DNA of 64,000 bases from Zygnema cylindricum (lineage: Eukaryota; Streptophyta; Zygnematophyceae; Zygnematales; Zygnemataceae), in contig JBBHKE010002748.1 in the NCBI GenBank assembly GCA_037447655.1, positions 203,812-267,811 of the forward strand. Direction: 5' to 3'. A program made the translations under genes and the position numbers. The first letter of the stretch is position 1; the number at the start of each line of letters is the position of its first letter. The notes under the pieces are model-generated. The model did no database searches and was not told where the DNA came from. It was given only the letters and a program-made list of their open reading frames with translations. This document shows, one piece after another, positions 22,359 to 33,257 of this stretch.

Positions 22359-25300
22359 TTACTCACTTAGACCATATGCTTTTCTGCAGTACTCTAACTT
22401 AGGAGATGGAAGGGCTTTTGTCAACATGTCCGCAACCATTTTCTCATCAGGCAAATAGCAAAGTTTGACAACTTTTGCAAATACTTTCTCTCGTACCAAA
22501 TGCAGCCGAATGTCTATATGCTTACTCTTAATATGGTGACTTGGGTTTGTAGCCATAGAAATGGCTTCCGATTGTCGCACCACATTATTTGTGTCCCGTG
22601 TTGTGTAAAACCCAATTCTTGAAGAAATGCCTTAATCCAAAGCAACTCTTTCAATTATGCGCTCGCAACCATCTATTCCGCTTCCATAGTAGATTAAGCC
22701 GTGAATTTTTGAAGTTTACTACTCCAACTACAAGTTCCACATCCAATCTGAATGACATACCTAGTTGTAGACTTTCTACTAGGCACATCACCATAGCTAG
22801 CATCACTCCAAGTATTAATGCTAACCTTGTCCCCTCCCATAGTAAGCCAAACATTTCTAGTCCCAACAAGATACCTTAAAACCCTTTTTGCTGTATCCCA
22901 GTCTCTCTTTCGTGGATTTTGCAGACTTCTGCTCAATACTCCTACAGCTGCAGCTATATCGGGCCTAGTGCAATTCATGAAGTAAATCAGACTTCCTACT
23001 ACTTGTCTGTAAGGTACTTGTGACATAATTTTTTGCTCTTCTGGACTAAGTTCCTCATCTTTTATGACTCCAAACTCATGCTCCATTCCTTCAAGTTTTT
23101 GCTTATCTCCATAGGAGTTGCACAACCTTTGGCATCAGCCAAGCCAAATTTTTCCAACATGTTTCCTATCGCTTCTTTTTGAGTTAGCCTAATTATTTTA
23201 TTTTCTCTATCTCTTTCAACTTGTATTCCAATGATATATTTTGCCTCACCCAAATCCTTTATTTCAAATTGTGAATTAAGAGCCTGTTTTACGCTAGCAA
23301 TTTCTTCTTTGTTCCTACTTATAAGCAGCAAATCATCTACATATACAGCAATGAGTATCACCTCATCAGGATTATCACCACACATCAGATATACTAAATG
23401 ATCTGAGCTAATTCTAGTAAATCCTAATCCTGTCAAGAACTCATCTAACTTTCGGTTCCATTGCCTAGGGGCGTGTTTTAAGCCATACAAAGATTTTAAA
23501 AGTGTGCACACAAGATTTTCTTTTCCTGCTTCCTCCTAACCCTCAGGCTGCTTCATGTAAATAACCTCATCTAAATCACCATGCAAAAAGGCAGTTTTGA
23601 CATCCATTTGGTGAATGTCAAAATCCTCTATGGGAACTAATGTAAGTAGAATGCAGACAGATGGAAACCTTACAACCGGTGAAAAAGTTTCTTCATAATT
23701 TATCCCCTCCTTTTGATTATATCCTTTAGCAACCAAGCGAGCCTTATACTTGTCTTTGGTATTATCTAGGTTCAATTTTAATTTAAACACCCATTTACTT
23801 CTAATAGCCTTTCTTCTTGGAAGAAGTTCCACCAGATCCCATGTTTGTGCCTCCATGATGGACTTCATTTCTTCATTGACTGCTTCCACCCAGTGTTCCC
23901 TCTCATTACTCGAAAAAGCTTCCGTCAACGTTAAAGGCTCTTCTGTGTGTGCTGAGTGAGCAAAGGCTGTATTTTGTCAATTGAGTCGTGCACTTAGCCT
24001 AACTCCACCTGGAAATTCTGTCGCTGGTATAGATGGTTGGGTTCTCCTCCTCGAACATTTGATTTTTTATGTGATTCTGTTTCAGATTGAGGCAGAGGAG
24101 AGTTTGCAAATATTTCTGGCACAACACTTCCTATTTCTGGTGGAGAAGTTGATTGCAAGTCACTTTGACTTAATGTCAGATATGGTCCTATTCATCCTCT
24201 TAGAAACACCGTTTACTTCCGGAGAATAAGGAACGGTTAGCTGACGTGAGATTCCATGCAATTTTAGGAATTCTGCAAATTCATTAGAAATGTACTCCCC
24301 TCCATTATCAGATCTGAATCCTCCTATCTTTCTCTCATGCAGATTTTCAACCCAAGCCTTATACTCTTTAAATTTTGAAAAAACTTCATCCTTACTCTTC
24401 AAAAAATAAACTGTAGTAAATCTACTATAATCATCAGTAAAGGTAAGCATAAACTTAGACCCCCCATAGATGGATACCTAGATGGCCCCCATACATCTGA
24501 ATAAATTAGTTCTAGCACCCTGCTACTTCTATGATCAGTTTGCGAAGGGAAAGGCAACTTATGAATTTTTCCCATTGCACAACTATCACATACATTTGAT
24601 GTTGGTTTTTGACTAATTTTTACACCTTCCACCATTTTTTGATTTACCATCTTTTCTAATCTATCATAATTCACATGTCATAAACGTTTATGCCCTAAAT
24701 CACAATCACTGATTGCACTTGAGTACATAACATCATTATCATTATCATTTGCAAGACTCAATCGATACAAATAGTTTCCTCCAGCGAATCCCTCTGCAGC
24801 TATTTTCCCATTCTTACTCATTGTTTTCTTTCCATTCTCAAATATAGTTTTACAACCTTTCTTTTCTACCACTGACGTAGAGAAAAAGTTTCTTTTAAAA
24901 GCTGGGACATGCAACACATCTTCCAAGACCCTTTTCACAGGTTTTCCCTCTACATTCAACATAAGTGACACGCTCCCCTTTGCTTTCGACTCAACAAACG
25001 TATCATCACTAAAATAAATTTTGATGGGTGAAATAGATTGAATACTCTCAAATACAAGGCGATTGCGGCAAATGTGGGCAGATGCGCCGGAGTCCATAGT
25101 CCATTCTTCTTCCTCCACGCCTTTCGTTCCTTGTGCCATCGCAAAGTATTTCTTTTCACTGTTGTCGGGAAAACTGCTCACGTCCTCCTCCTTAAGTTGG
25201 TTGAAGAGAGCATTTGGGCGACCACCTCATTGAGAAAGAACGCGGCTTTTGTCCCATCCAGAGCGAAAATTTCCTGTGGCTTTCGCTCTCTTGTATGCAT

Positions 25301-26129
25301 TGCACATTCTAAACACATGCCCTTTTTCATCACAGTAATAGCATGTCAATGGTGACCTTCTAGGACCATTACCTCTACCACTGCCACTGCAAATCTTAGA
25401 ATCCGAAAACTGGTTAGCTAGTGCCTAAACAAACTTACTACTACCTCTTTGTGACATTTGGTTAGCTTCTTCACTCAAAATAAGTTGAATTGCTAATACT
25501 ATGTTTGATTGACGTTGTGGAATAGCCCTAAGCCTATCTATAGCTCCCTTATATTCATCAGGCAAAGTTCTCATCAACAACAAAGCATGCTGAGGTGGTG
25601 AAAAGTCCTCACCTGCACTAGTACTCTGAAGAAACAACTTTTTCATAGCATGACAATGATCTGACATACTGCCTCCAGAATACTTAAATTCAAAAATCTG
25701 AGTGGCTATGTTAGTTTGGACGGTAACATCTAGTTGAACATACATAGCACATACACTAAACCAAACATCAGATGCTTTTTTCATCTCAAAATACGACATT
25801 ACCAAATCTTTTGTCATAGACTGCTTCAAGACGTTGAGGCAATGGAGATTCTTCTTTTTCCAATCCGGCGCAGTCACATCCACTGTTCCTTCCACGATGG
25901 GCGACAAGTCCCTCTCCTCGAAATATGAGCTCAGCATATCTTCCCAGTATAAGTAGTCAGTTTCGTTAAAAATAGGCAATTTGGGCGATAGGCCCATAAT
26001 CTGTTGAAGGTCATGGGCATTAAGACTCGGCTGCAATCCACTCCCACTAGGAGTCACACTTGCACCAGCAGGTGGATCACTAGGGCTAATAGGAGCACTT
26101 GCAACAGGAGCTGAGCCATTATCAGACAT
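22359..26129 (-). pseudogene. A1 gag-pol remnant
   Basis: Gag starts at an ATG at 26129, inside the 5' LTR, and runs 234 codons to a stop at 25425-25427. It reads through the PBS as LQQIMGL. In the same frame follow a zinc knuckle, CYYCDEKGHVFRMC (about 25348-25307), and the protease motif MDSGASAHIC (about 25080-25110). Stops include TGA for Ser near 25226 and TGA at 24678-24680. A frameshift near 24450 leads into integrase (SDNGGEY, PEVNGVSKRMNRT, where the catalytic-region Glu-Arg has become Lys-Arg). Compared with A2, a few hundred bases of the integrase C-terminal region are missing near 24060-24180. RT (YVDD near 23335) and RNase H with MVADMLTKALPSPKLEYC follow. It is non-functional. 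Confidence 0.88.
25987..26001 (-). other. A1 primer-binding site
   Basis: The minus strand reads GATTATGGGCCTATC, 12 of 15 matches to the initiator tRNA-Met anticodon-arm complement, in the same position and reading frame as in A2. Confidence 0.7.
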
Positions 26130-26703
26130 GTTAACAGAAGCAAACCCAAATAGAAATGCCTAAAAGACTAGATCAATAGTGTAAGATATGTTACTCCCAA
26201 CGAAAGAGGTCTTTCAACCAAAGAAACATGTACTACAAGCAAATTAGAGACAAAAAAGCATAAAACACCTTAAACTGCACTCAGTGCTCTCATTTCTTTA
26301 ACTCTTGTGTAGAATGTACATTCTGTATTTAATTGATCAATCCTAATTGAACTAAATTCTCAAAAGATCTAGAAAACATCTAAAAAGATCTAGAAAACAT
26401 CTAAAATATCTAAAAAACATCAAAAACGTATGTACAGGGTTCACCTAAATATCTACTAACAAATATCTAAGTACTTGGATCAAAATTGTCAAGTAACAAT
26501 ATCTAGACCCTAAAAATCCGGAAGATATGTTTCGCGTCTACATTCATAGGCGGCCGTACACACTAATAAACTCAAAGATAACTATTCAAGAAGATACTAA
26601 AAATCCACACTAAGTATAGCTAATATTGAATAGTTGGTGGTCCAAAAATATTCTAAGTCATAGAATCAAATTCTTAAGGCTTACTAAAGCTTACTTTTCA
26701 ATA
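26002..26703 (-). repeat. A1 5' LTR
   Basis: The 702-base LTR is bounded by TGTTGAAGG and TTTTCAATA as read on the plus strand. Near 26360-26425 it contains a short tandem repeat of AGATCTAGAAAACATCTAAA. It also encodes the gag ATG and the first 40-odd codons, a Ser/Pro/Ala-rich leader. By eye it differs from the 3' LTR by several per cent, so the insertion is not recent. Confidence 0.9.
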
Positions 26704-28167
26704 TAAGCTAGGTGACCATAATTGTTAGCGGTAACACTTTGCGTAAGTTAGGTACAATTTGTATTAGCACAAACAGTTTGTGTAATTTAGATAACAATTC
26801 CTGTTATCGCTAACTGCTTGTGTAATTTAGGTAACAATTATTGTTATCGCTAAGTGTTTGTGTAATTTAGGTAACAATTCTTGTAATCGCTAACAGTTTG
26901 TGTAATTTAGATAACAATTCTTGTTATCGCTAACTGTTTGTGTAATTTAGGTAACAATTCTTGTTATCGCTAACAGTTTGTGTAATTTAGGTAGCAATTT
27001 TTGTAATCGCTAACTGTTTGTGTAATTTAGGTAACAATTCTTGTTATCCCTAACAGTTTGTGTAATTTAAGTAACAATCCCTGTTATCGCTAACAGTTTG
27101 GTTAATTTAGGTAACAATTCCTGTTAGCGCAAACATTTTGTGTAATTTAGGTAACAGTTCTTGTTATCGCTAACAGTTTGTGTAATTTAGGTTACAATTA
27201 TTGTTATCCCTGACTGTTTGTGTAATTTAGGTAACAATTCTTGTTATCGCTAACTGTTTGTGTAATTTAGGTAACAATTTTTGTTATCGCTAACTGTTTG
27301 TGTAATTTAGGTAACAATTATTGTAATCGCCAACTGTTTGTGTACTTTAGGTAACAATTTTTGTTATCGCTAACTGTTTGTGTAATTTAGGTAACAATTT
27401 TTTTTATAGCTTACAGTATGTGTAATTTAGGAATCAATTCTTGTTATCTCTTATAATTTGTGTAACTTAGGTAACCATTGTTATCGCTTAAATTATTTGT
27501 AAGTTAGGTAACCATTCTTGTTAACGCTAATAGTTTGTGTAAGTTAGATACCAATTCTAACTATCGCTAACTGTTTGTGAAATTTAGGTAAAAATTGTTT
27601 GTGAAATTTAGGTAACAATTGTTGTTATCGCTAACAGTTTGTGTAATTTAGGTAACAATTCCTGTTAGCGCAAACATTTTGTGTAATTTAGGTAACAATT
27701 CTTGTTATCGCTAACAGTTTGTGTAATTTAGGTAACAATTATTGTTATCGCTAACTGTTTGTGTAATTTAGGTAACAATTATTGTTATCGCTAATTGTTT
27801 GTGTAATTTAGGTAACAATTCTTGTTATCGCTAGAAGTTTGTGTTATTTAGATAACAATTCCTGTTATCACTAAAAGTTTGTGTAATTTAGATAACAATT
27901 CTTGTTATCGCTAATAATTTTGTGTAATTTAGGTCTCAATTTTTGTTATCGCTAACAATTTTTTTAATTTAGGTTACAATTATTGTTATCGCTAACTATT
28001 TGTGTAATTTAGGTAACAAATGTTGTCATCGCTAACAGTTTGTGTAATTTAGGCACTAATTCTTGTTATCGCCAACAATTTGTGTAAGCTAGGTAACCAT
28101 AGTTGTTAGCGGTAACACTTTGCGTAAGTTGGGTTAAATTTCCTATTAGCGGAAACAGTTTGTATAA
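26704..28167. repeat. 40-bp satellite array, right block (about 37 units)
   Basis: This is a direct continuation of the array at 8489-15802. The broken unit at 15798-15802 resumes after the TSD at 26704-26708. The block 26704-26760, with AGCTAGGTGACCATAATTGT, recurs at about 28086-28140 as AGCTAGGTAACCATAGTTGT, which shows higher-order repetition here as well. The last degenerate unit ends near 28167 against the relic LTR. Confidence 0.93.
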
Positions 28168-28370
28168 CCCGCGATTGCGGTGTAACATACCGGATCATAT
28201 CCAAGATACCAATAGCTGTGTTGTCCGTACGGATCATATCCACCGTAACCGCAGCTGCGCTTTCTTTGTGCATCGCAACGTCACTGCTGCGCTGCTCTGA
28301 TGTATAGCAGCTGCGCTGCTCTGCTGTATAGCAGCTGCGCTGAGACTCAAAGCTTTCCAAAAATACAACA
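28168..28370 (-). mobile_element. B2: relic of a B-type LTR between the two satellites
   Basis: This 203-base piece matches the U3 end of the B1 LTRs. It has CCGTACGGATCATATCCA, the GCTGCGCTGCTCTG and TATAGCAGC tract, and the end GAGACTCAAAGCTTTCC...ACAACA at 28370. The rest of the LTR is missing. It abuts the 40-bp satellite on the left and the 221-bp satellite directly on the right. Confidence 0.75.
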
Positions 28371-31300
28371 TATTCCTCCGTCGAGCATACAACGAATGAA
28401 CCAAGAAGCACCACAATTGCGCAAACTTTGAAAACGTATAACCTTTAAAATTAACGTTGGCCACAACCCTATAAACGTATATAAAATTATACGAGGGGGT
28501 GAAAACCAAGTTTTCCGTCGATATGTTGAGACACGCAACGAGGTTTTTTTGTAGAAGTGCGTGTTTCGACCGTGCTTTGTAATAACCCACCTATTCATCC
28601 GTCGAGCAAACGACGAATGAACCAAGAACACCACAATTTCGCAAACTTTGAAAACATATAACCTTTAAAATTATCGGTGGCCACAACCCTATAAACTTAT
28701 ATAAAATTATACAAGGGGGTAAAAACCAAGTTTTCCGTCGATATGTTGAGACACGCAACGAGGTATTTTTGTAGAAGTGGTTGTTTCGACCATGCTTTTT
28801 AAAAACCCACCTATTCAACCGTCGAGCATACGACGAATGAACAAAGAAGCACCACAATTGCGCAAACTTTGAAAACATATAACCTTTAAAATTATCGGTG
28901 GCCACAACCCTATAAACGTATTTAAAATTATACGAGTGGGTGAAAACAAAGTTTTCCGTCGATATGTTGAGACACGCAACGAGGTTTTTTTGTAGAAGTG
29001 CGTGTTTCGACCGTGCTTTGTAATAACCCACCTATTCATCCGTCGAGCATACAACGAATGAACCAAGAAGCACCACAATTGCGCAAACTTTGAAAACGTA
29101 TAACCTTTAAAATTTACGTTGGCCACAACCCTATAAACGTATATAAAATTATACGAGGGGGTGAAAACCAAGTTTTCCGTCAATATGTTGCGACACGCAA
29201 CGAGGTTTTTTTGTAGAAGTGCGTGTTTCGACCGTGCTTTGTAATAACCCACTTATTCATCCGTCGAGCATATGACGAACGAACCAAGAAGCACCACAAT
29301 TGCGCAAACTTTGAAAACATATAACCTTTAAAATTATCGGTGGCCACAACCCTATAAACGTATATAAAATTATACGAGGGGGTGAAAACCAAGTTTTCCG
29401 TCAATATGTTGAGATACGCAACGAGGTTGTTTTGTAGAAGTGTGTGTTTCGACCTTGCTTTGTAATAACCCACCTATTCATCCGTCGAGCATACGGCGAA
29501 TGAACAAAGAAGCACCACAATTGCGCAAACTTTGAAAACATATAACCTTTAAAATTATCGGTGGCCACAACCCTATAAACGTATATAAAATTATACGAGG
29601 GGGTGAAAACCAAGTTTTCCGTCAATATGTTGCGACACGCAACGAGGTTTTTTTGTAGAAGTGCGTGTTTCGACCGTGCTTTGTAATAACCCACTTATTC
29701 ATCCGTCGAGCATATGACGAACGAACCAAGAAGCACCACAATTGCGCAAACTTTGAAAACATATAACCTTTAAAATTATCGGTGGCCACAACCCTATAAA
29801 CGTATATAAAATTATACGAGGGGGTGAAAACCAAGTTTTCCGTCGATATGTTGAGACACGCAACGAGGTTTTTTTGTAGAAGTGCGTGTTTCGACCGTGC
29901 TTTGTAATAACCCACCTATTCATCCGTCGAGCATACGACGAATGAACCAAGAAGCACCACAATTGCGCAAACTTTGAAAACGTATAACCTTTAAAATTAT
30001 CGGTGGCCACAACCCTATAAACGTATATAAAATTATACGAGGGGGTGAAAACCAAGTTTTCCGTCGATATGTTGAGACACGCAACGAGGTTTTTTTGTAG
30101 AAGTGCGTGTTTCGACCGTGCTTTGTAATAACCCACCTATTCATCCGTCGAGCATACGACGAATGAACCAAGAAGCACCACAATTGCGCAAACTTTGAAA
30201 ACATATAACCTTTAAAATTATCGGTGGCCACAACCCTATAAACGTATATAAAATTATACGAGGGGGTGAAAACCAAGTTTTCCGTCGATATGTTGAGACA
30301 CGCAACGAGGTTTTTTTGTAGAAGTGCGTGTTTCGACCGTGCTTTGTAATAACCCACCTATTCATCCGTCGAGCATACGACGAATGAACCAAGAAGCACC
30401 ACAATTGCGCAAACTTTGAAAACATATAACCTTTAAAATTATCGGTGGCCACAACCCTATAAACGTATATAAAATTATACGAGGGGGTGAAAACCAAGTT
30501 TTCCGTCGATATGTTGAGACACGCAACGAGGTTTTTTTGTAGAAGTGCGTGTTTCGACCGTGCTTTGTAATAACCCACCTATTCATCCGTCGAGCATACG
30601 ACGAATGAACCAAGAAGCACCACAATTGCGCAAACTTTGAAAACGTATAACCTTTAAAATTATCGGTGGCCACAACCCTATAAACGTATATAAAATTATA
30701 CGAGGGGTGAAAACCAAGTTTTCCGTGGATATGTTGAGACAAGCAACGAGGTTTTTTTGTAGAAGTGCGTGTTTCGACCGTGCTTTGTGATAACTCACCT
30801 ATTCATCCGTCGAGCAGACGACGAATGAACCAAGAAGCACCACAATTGCGCAAACTTTGAAAACGTATAATCTTTAAAATTATCGGTGGCCACAACCCTA
30901 TAAACGTATATAAAATTATACGAGGGGGTGAATACCAAGTTTTCCGTCGATATGTTGAGACACGCAACGAGGTTGTTTTGTAGAAGTGCGTGTTTCGACC
31001 GTGCTTTGTAATAACCCACCTATTCATCCGTCGAGCATACGACGAATGAACCAAGAAGCACCACAATTGCGCAAACTTTGAAAACGTATAACCTTTATAA
31101 TTAACGTTGGCCACAACCTTATAAACGTATATAAAATTATACGAGGGGGTGAAAACCAAGTTTTCCGTCGATATGTTGAGACACGCAATGAGGTTTTTTT
31201 GTAGAAGTGCGTGTTTCGACCGTGCTTTGTAAAAACACACCTATTCATCCGTCGAGCATACGACGAATGAACCAAGAAGCACCACAATTGCGCAAACTTT

Positions 31301-31747
31301 GAAAACGTATAACCTTTAAAATTATCGGTGACCACAACTCTATAAACGTATATAAAATTATACGAGTGGGTGAAAGCCAAGTATTTCGTCGATATTTTGA
31401 GACACGCAATGAGGTTTTTTTGTAGATGTGCGTGTTTTGACTGTGCTTTGTAATAACCCACCTATTCTTCCGTCGAGCATATGACGAATGAACCAAGAAG
31501 CACCAAAATTGCGCAAAATTTGAAAACATATAACCTTTAAAATGATCGATGGCCACAACCCTATAAACGTATATAAAATTATACGAGGGGGTGAAAACCA
31601 AGTTTTCCGTCGATATGTTGAGACACGCAACGAGGTTTTTTTGTAGAAGTGCGTGTTTCGACCGTTCTTTAAAATAACCCACCTATTCATCCGCCGAGCA
31701 TACGACGAATGAACCAAGAAGCACCACAATTGCGCAAACTTTGAAAA
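28371..31747. repeat. 221-bp satellite array (about 15.3 units)
   Basis: Units recur at exactly 221 bases. Landmarks are ATTCATCCGTCGAGCATACG, CACCACAATTGCGCAAACTT and GTGCGTGTTTCGACCGTGC. Units between about 29900 and 30700 are almost identical. Units at both edges carry many more changes, the pattern expected from unequal exchange. Some variants recur every second unit (for example ATATGACGAACGAACC near 29270 and 29712), which indicates a duplicated dimer. The 145-codon minus-strand frames repeated through the array are by-products: 221 is not a multiple of three and no family is recognisable. The last unit is cut by the C2 LTR at 31748. Confidence 0.95.
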
Positions 31748-32521
31748 TGTTAAAATCACTAGATTTATGGGAGGTATTTTTTAGGTCTTAATTAAAATAA
31801 AATGAAAAGAAACGCAAAGGCAGCCTCCCTCCACCTTCTCTCTCTAGCCCCCATACTTGTTGCAGTCACTGAAGGAGAGAGAGGGCGGTGGAGCCATGGC
31901 TGCCTTAGCTACATAGGCAGGGATTAAGAGTGACCTAAGTCACTCTCAACCAAAAAGGTTGAGTCCGGCAGGACTCAAACCTCCGACCGGTAGAGCGAGG
32001 CATAACCGTCAACCCTTACCAGTCTGTCGTAGTAGTCCGTTAGGATACATAGGGCTCGAGAGCAATTTAAGCAATAGATAGACTACTAATCTGATTAAAG
32101 GAATTACAACTAGGATACATAGAAACCAGTTGAGGAATTAAGTACGCACGAAACAAATGCACCGGACATTTGTTTTTATCGGCTGGGAATTAAAGCCGGT
32201 CTGGATCCAACGGCCCGCACCACCGCCGAGGTCCCGGTATGGCCGTCTTTGCGGTTTGCAGATGTAACATGACCTATCGACACGTGGCAAGACATCATTG
32301 GGAAGCAGGAATCTCGGGGAGCATAAGGGCAAGTCCAAAGGAGACAGACGTCCACTCCATGGCGTTGTTGTACACTAGCCGTACAGAAAATACATCGGCC
32401 ATAGTACTTGTCTGTACTAAACAGTCTTCTGATTGGTTCGTACATCAATAGATAGGGGTTGTGAGAGGGGTTTAGAACTTAGAGGATTGAGGATGTAGCC
32501 GCCTCTCTCCCAACAAGCTTG

Positions 32522-32529
32522 TATAAATA
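32522..32529 (+). promoter_or_regulatory. TATA box of the C2 LTR
   Basis: TATAAATA lies in a context (CTTGTATAAATATTGGCA) conserved in C3 at 51417-51424 and in weaker form in C1 (8446-8454) and D3 (62004-62010). The first leader hairpin begins about 30 bases downstream, where transcription would start. Confidence 0.7.
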
Positions 32530-32557
32530 TTGGCATCTTTGCCACTTGATAATTAAT

Positions 32558-32661
32558 CGCCTGGTTAGGCGTTTTCAGTGATTCTTTGTGCTGTGGACTC
32601 AGGGGAGTCCAGACTGCACAGAGGTGCAGTCAGATTATCTATTTATCTGCTAGGGTAGCAG
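32558..32661 (+). promoter_or_regulatory. Four-hairpin leader of C2
   Basis: Four small stems follow one another. HP1 is CGCCT(GGTT)AGGCG at 32558-32571. HP2 is GGACTC(AGGG)GAGTCC at 32595-32610. HP3 is GACTGCAC(AGAG)GTGCAGTC at 32612-32631. HP4 is CTGCT(AGGGT)AGCAG at 32647-32661. The same order recurs in C3, D1, D2 and D3 with compensatory stem changes. The position just after the TATA box places them in the transcribed leader; the role is unknown. Confidence 0.7.
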
Positions 32662-32743
32662 TTGCCCTCGTTGAAAGTGGGTTAGTCAAAAACTACCTAG
32701 AGGCTTCCTCAATTTTGGTCCAAATGGTGGACACATAATTGCA

Positions 32744-32758
32744 GGTTATGGGCCCACC
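32744..32758 (+). other. C2 primer-binding site (tRNA-iMet anticodon-arm type)
   Basis: GGTTATGGGCCCACC is the exact complement of the initiator tRNA-Met anticodon arm as I know it from plants. It is not the TGGTATCAGAGC that pairs with the tRNA 3' end. Drosophila copia and yeast Ty5 are the known precedents for priming by an internal tRNA-Met fragment. The site also encodes gag residues (VMGP). Confidence 0.85.
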
Positions 32759-33257
32759 CTCTAGGGTGCCCATATTCAACGGATCTGGATTCATTTACTG
32801 GGAAGCTATGATGACAGGGGCATTATGTGAGAAACGATAGTGGGGTATTGTTAGTGGACAAGTGAAACGTCCATCTCAAGGAACCTCACCAGGGTTTGGA
32901 GGAGTGAGGTTTTCTGCAGCAGGATCTGCTCCAACGGAGGAGACAGATGATGGGGACAGCAGTGTGTCCGAAAAAGGGAAAGGAAAGGAGACACCTCTCA
33001 CTCCTTTTGCCATGGCATCCGGAGCGGTGGCCGTGAAGACCAAGGAAAACGACATTCAGATGTGGGGGTACACCAGTATGAATGGAAGGCACTTCATTCT
33101 GAGGCACCTCACCCAAGCGTTGGCAACTTCTCACCTTCAAATCTTCAAAGCTGAGGAGTTGTGGATGACCTTAGTGGAGATCTATAGAGCTGGCACTATT
33201 CAGGAGCTTTAGCTGGCTTAGCAAAGACTGATCAGTTACACTTACAAAGGGGGAAAG
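32744..33257 (+). pseudogene. C2 gag N-terminal part, with stops
   Basis: The gag frame continues from the LTR through the PBS as VMGPPSRVPIFNGSGFIYWE and reaches KRPSQGTSPGFGGVRF, the same order as in C3. Stops include TAG near 32839, where C3 has TAT, and a cluster of TAG codons near 33210-33220. This end of C2 cannot make Gag as it stands. Confidence 0.8.

Larger units (their letters stand above)
15803..26703 (-). mobile_element. A1: Copia retrotransposon in the 40-bp satellite, carrying nested B1
   Basis: A1 lies on the minus strand and is bounded by the TSD TAAGC. Its 5' LTR is 26002-26703. Its 3' LTR is split into 15803-16167 and 21999-22336 by the B1 insertion; the two parts sum to 703 bases against 702 for the 5' LTR. 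On the coding strand the LTR runs from TATTGAAAAG to CCTTCAACA, so it lacks the usual TG start. A polypurine tract (AAGCTTAAGGGGAG, complement 22337-22350) precedes the 3' LTR, and a tRNA-Met anticodon-arm PBS (25987-26001) follows the 5' LTR. The gene order gag, PR, IN, RT, RH identifies Ty1/Copia. The coding region is damaged by stops, a frameshift near 24450 and a deletion between IN and RT. Confidence 0.93.
31748..32743 (+). repeat. C2 5' LTR (996 bp)
   Basis: The modules in order are a U3 stem-loop (31819-31904), an antisense tRNA-like block (about 31960-32030), a TATA box TATAAATA (32522-32529), four leader hairpins (32558-32661), and a gag-type ATG at 32724 placed 20 bases before the LTR end. 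In this copy the LTR-encoded gag leader is stopped at its fifth codon (TAA at 32736-32738), where C3 has GAA. Confidence 0.9.

Noticed and set aside
28591-31682. Repeated 145-codon minus-strand open frames
   Set aside because: They are by-products of the 221-bp satellite. The period is not a multiple of three, so the frames shift from unit to unit, and no protein family is recognisable.
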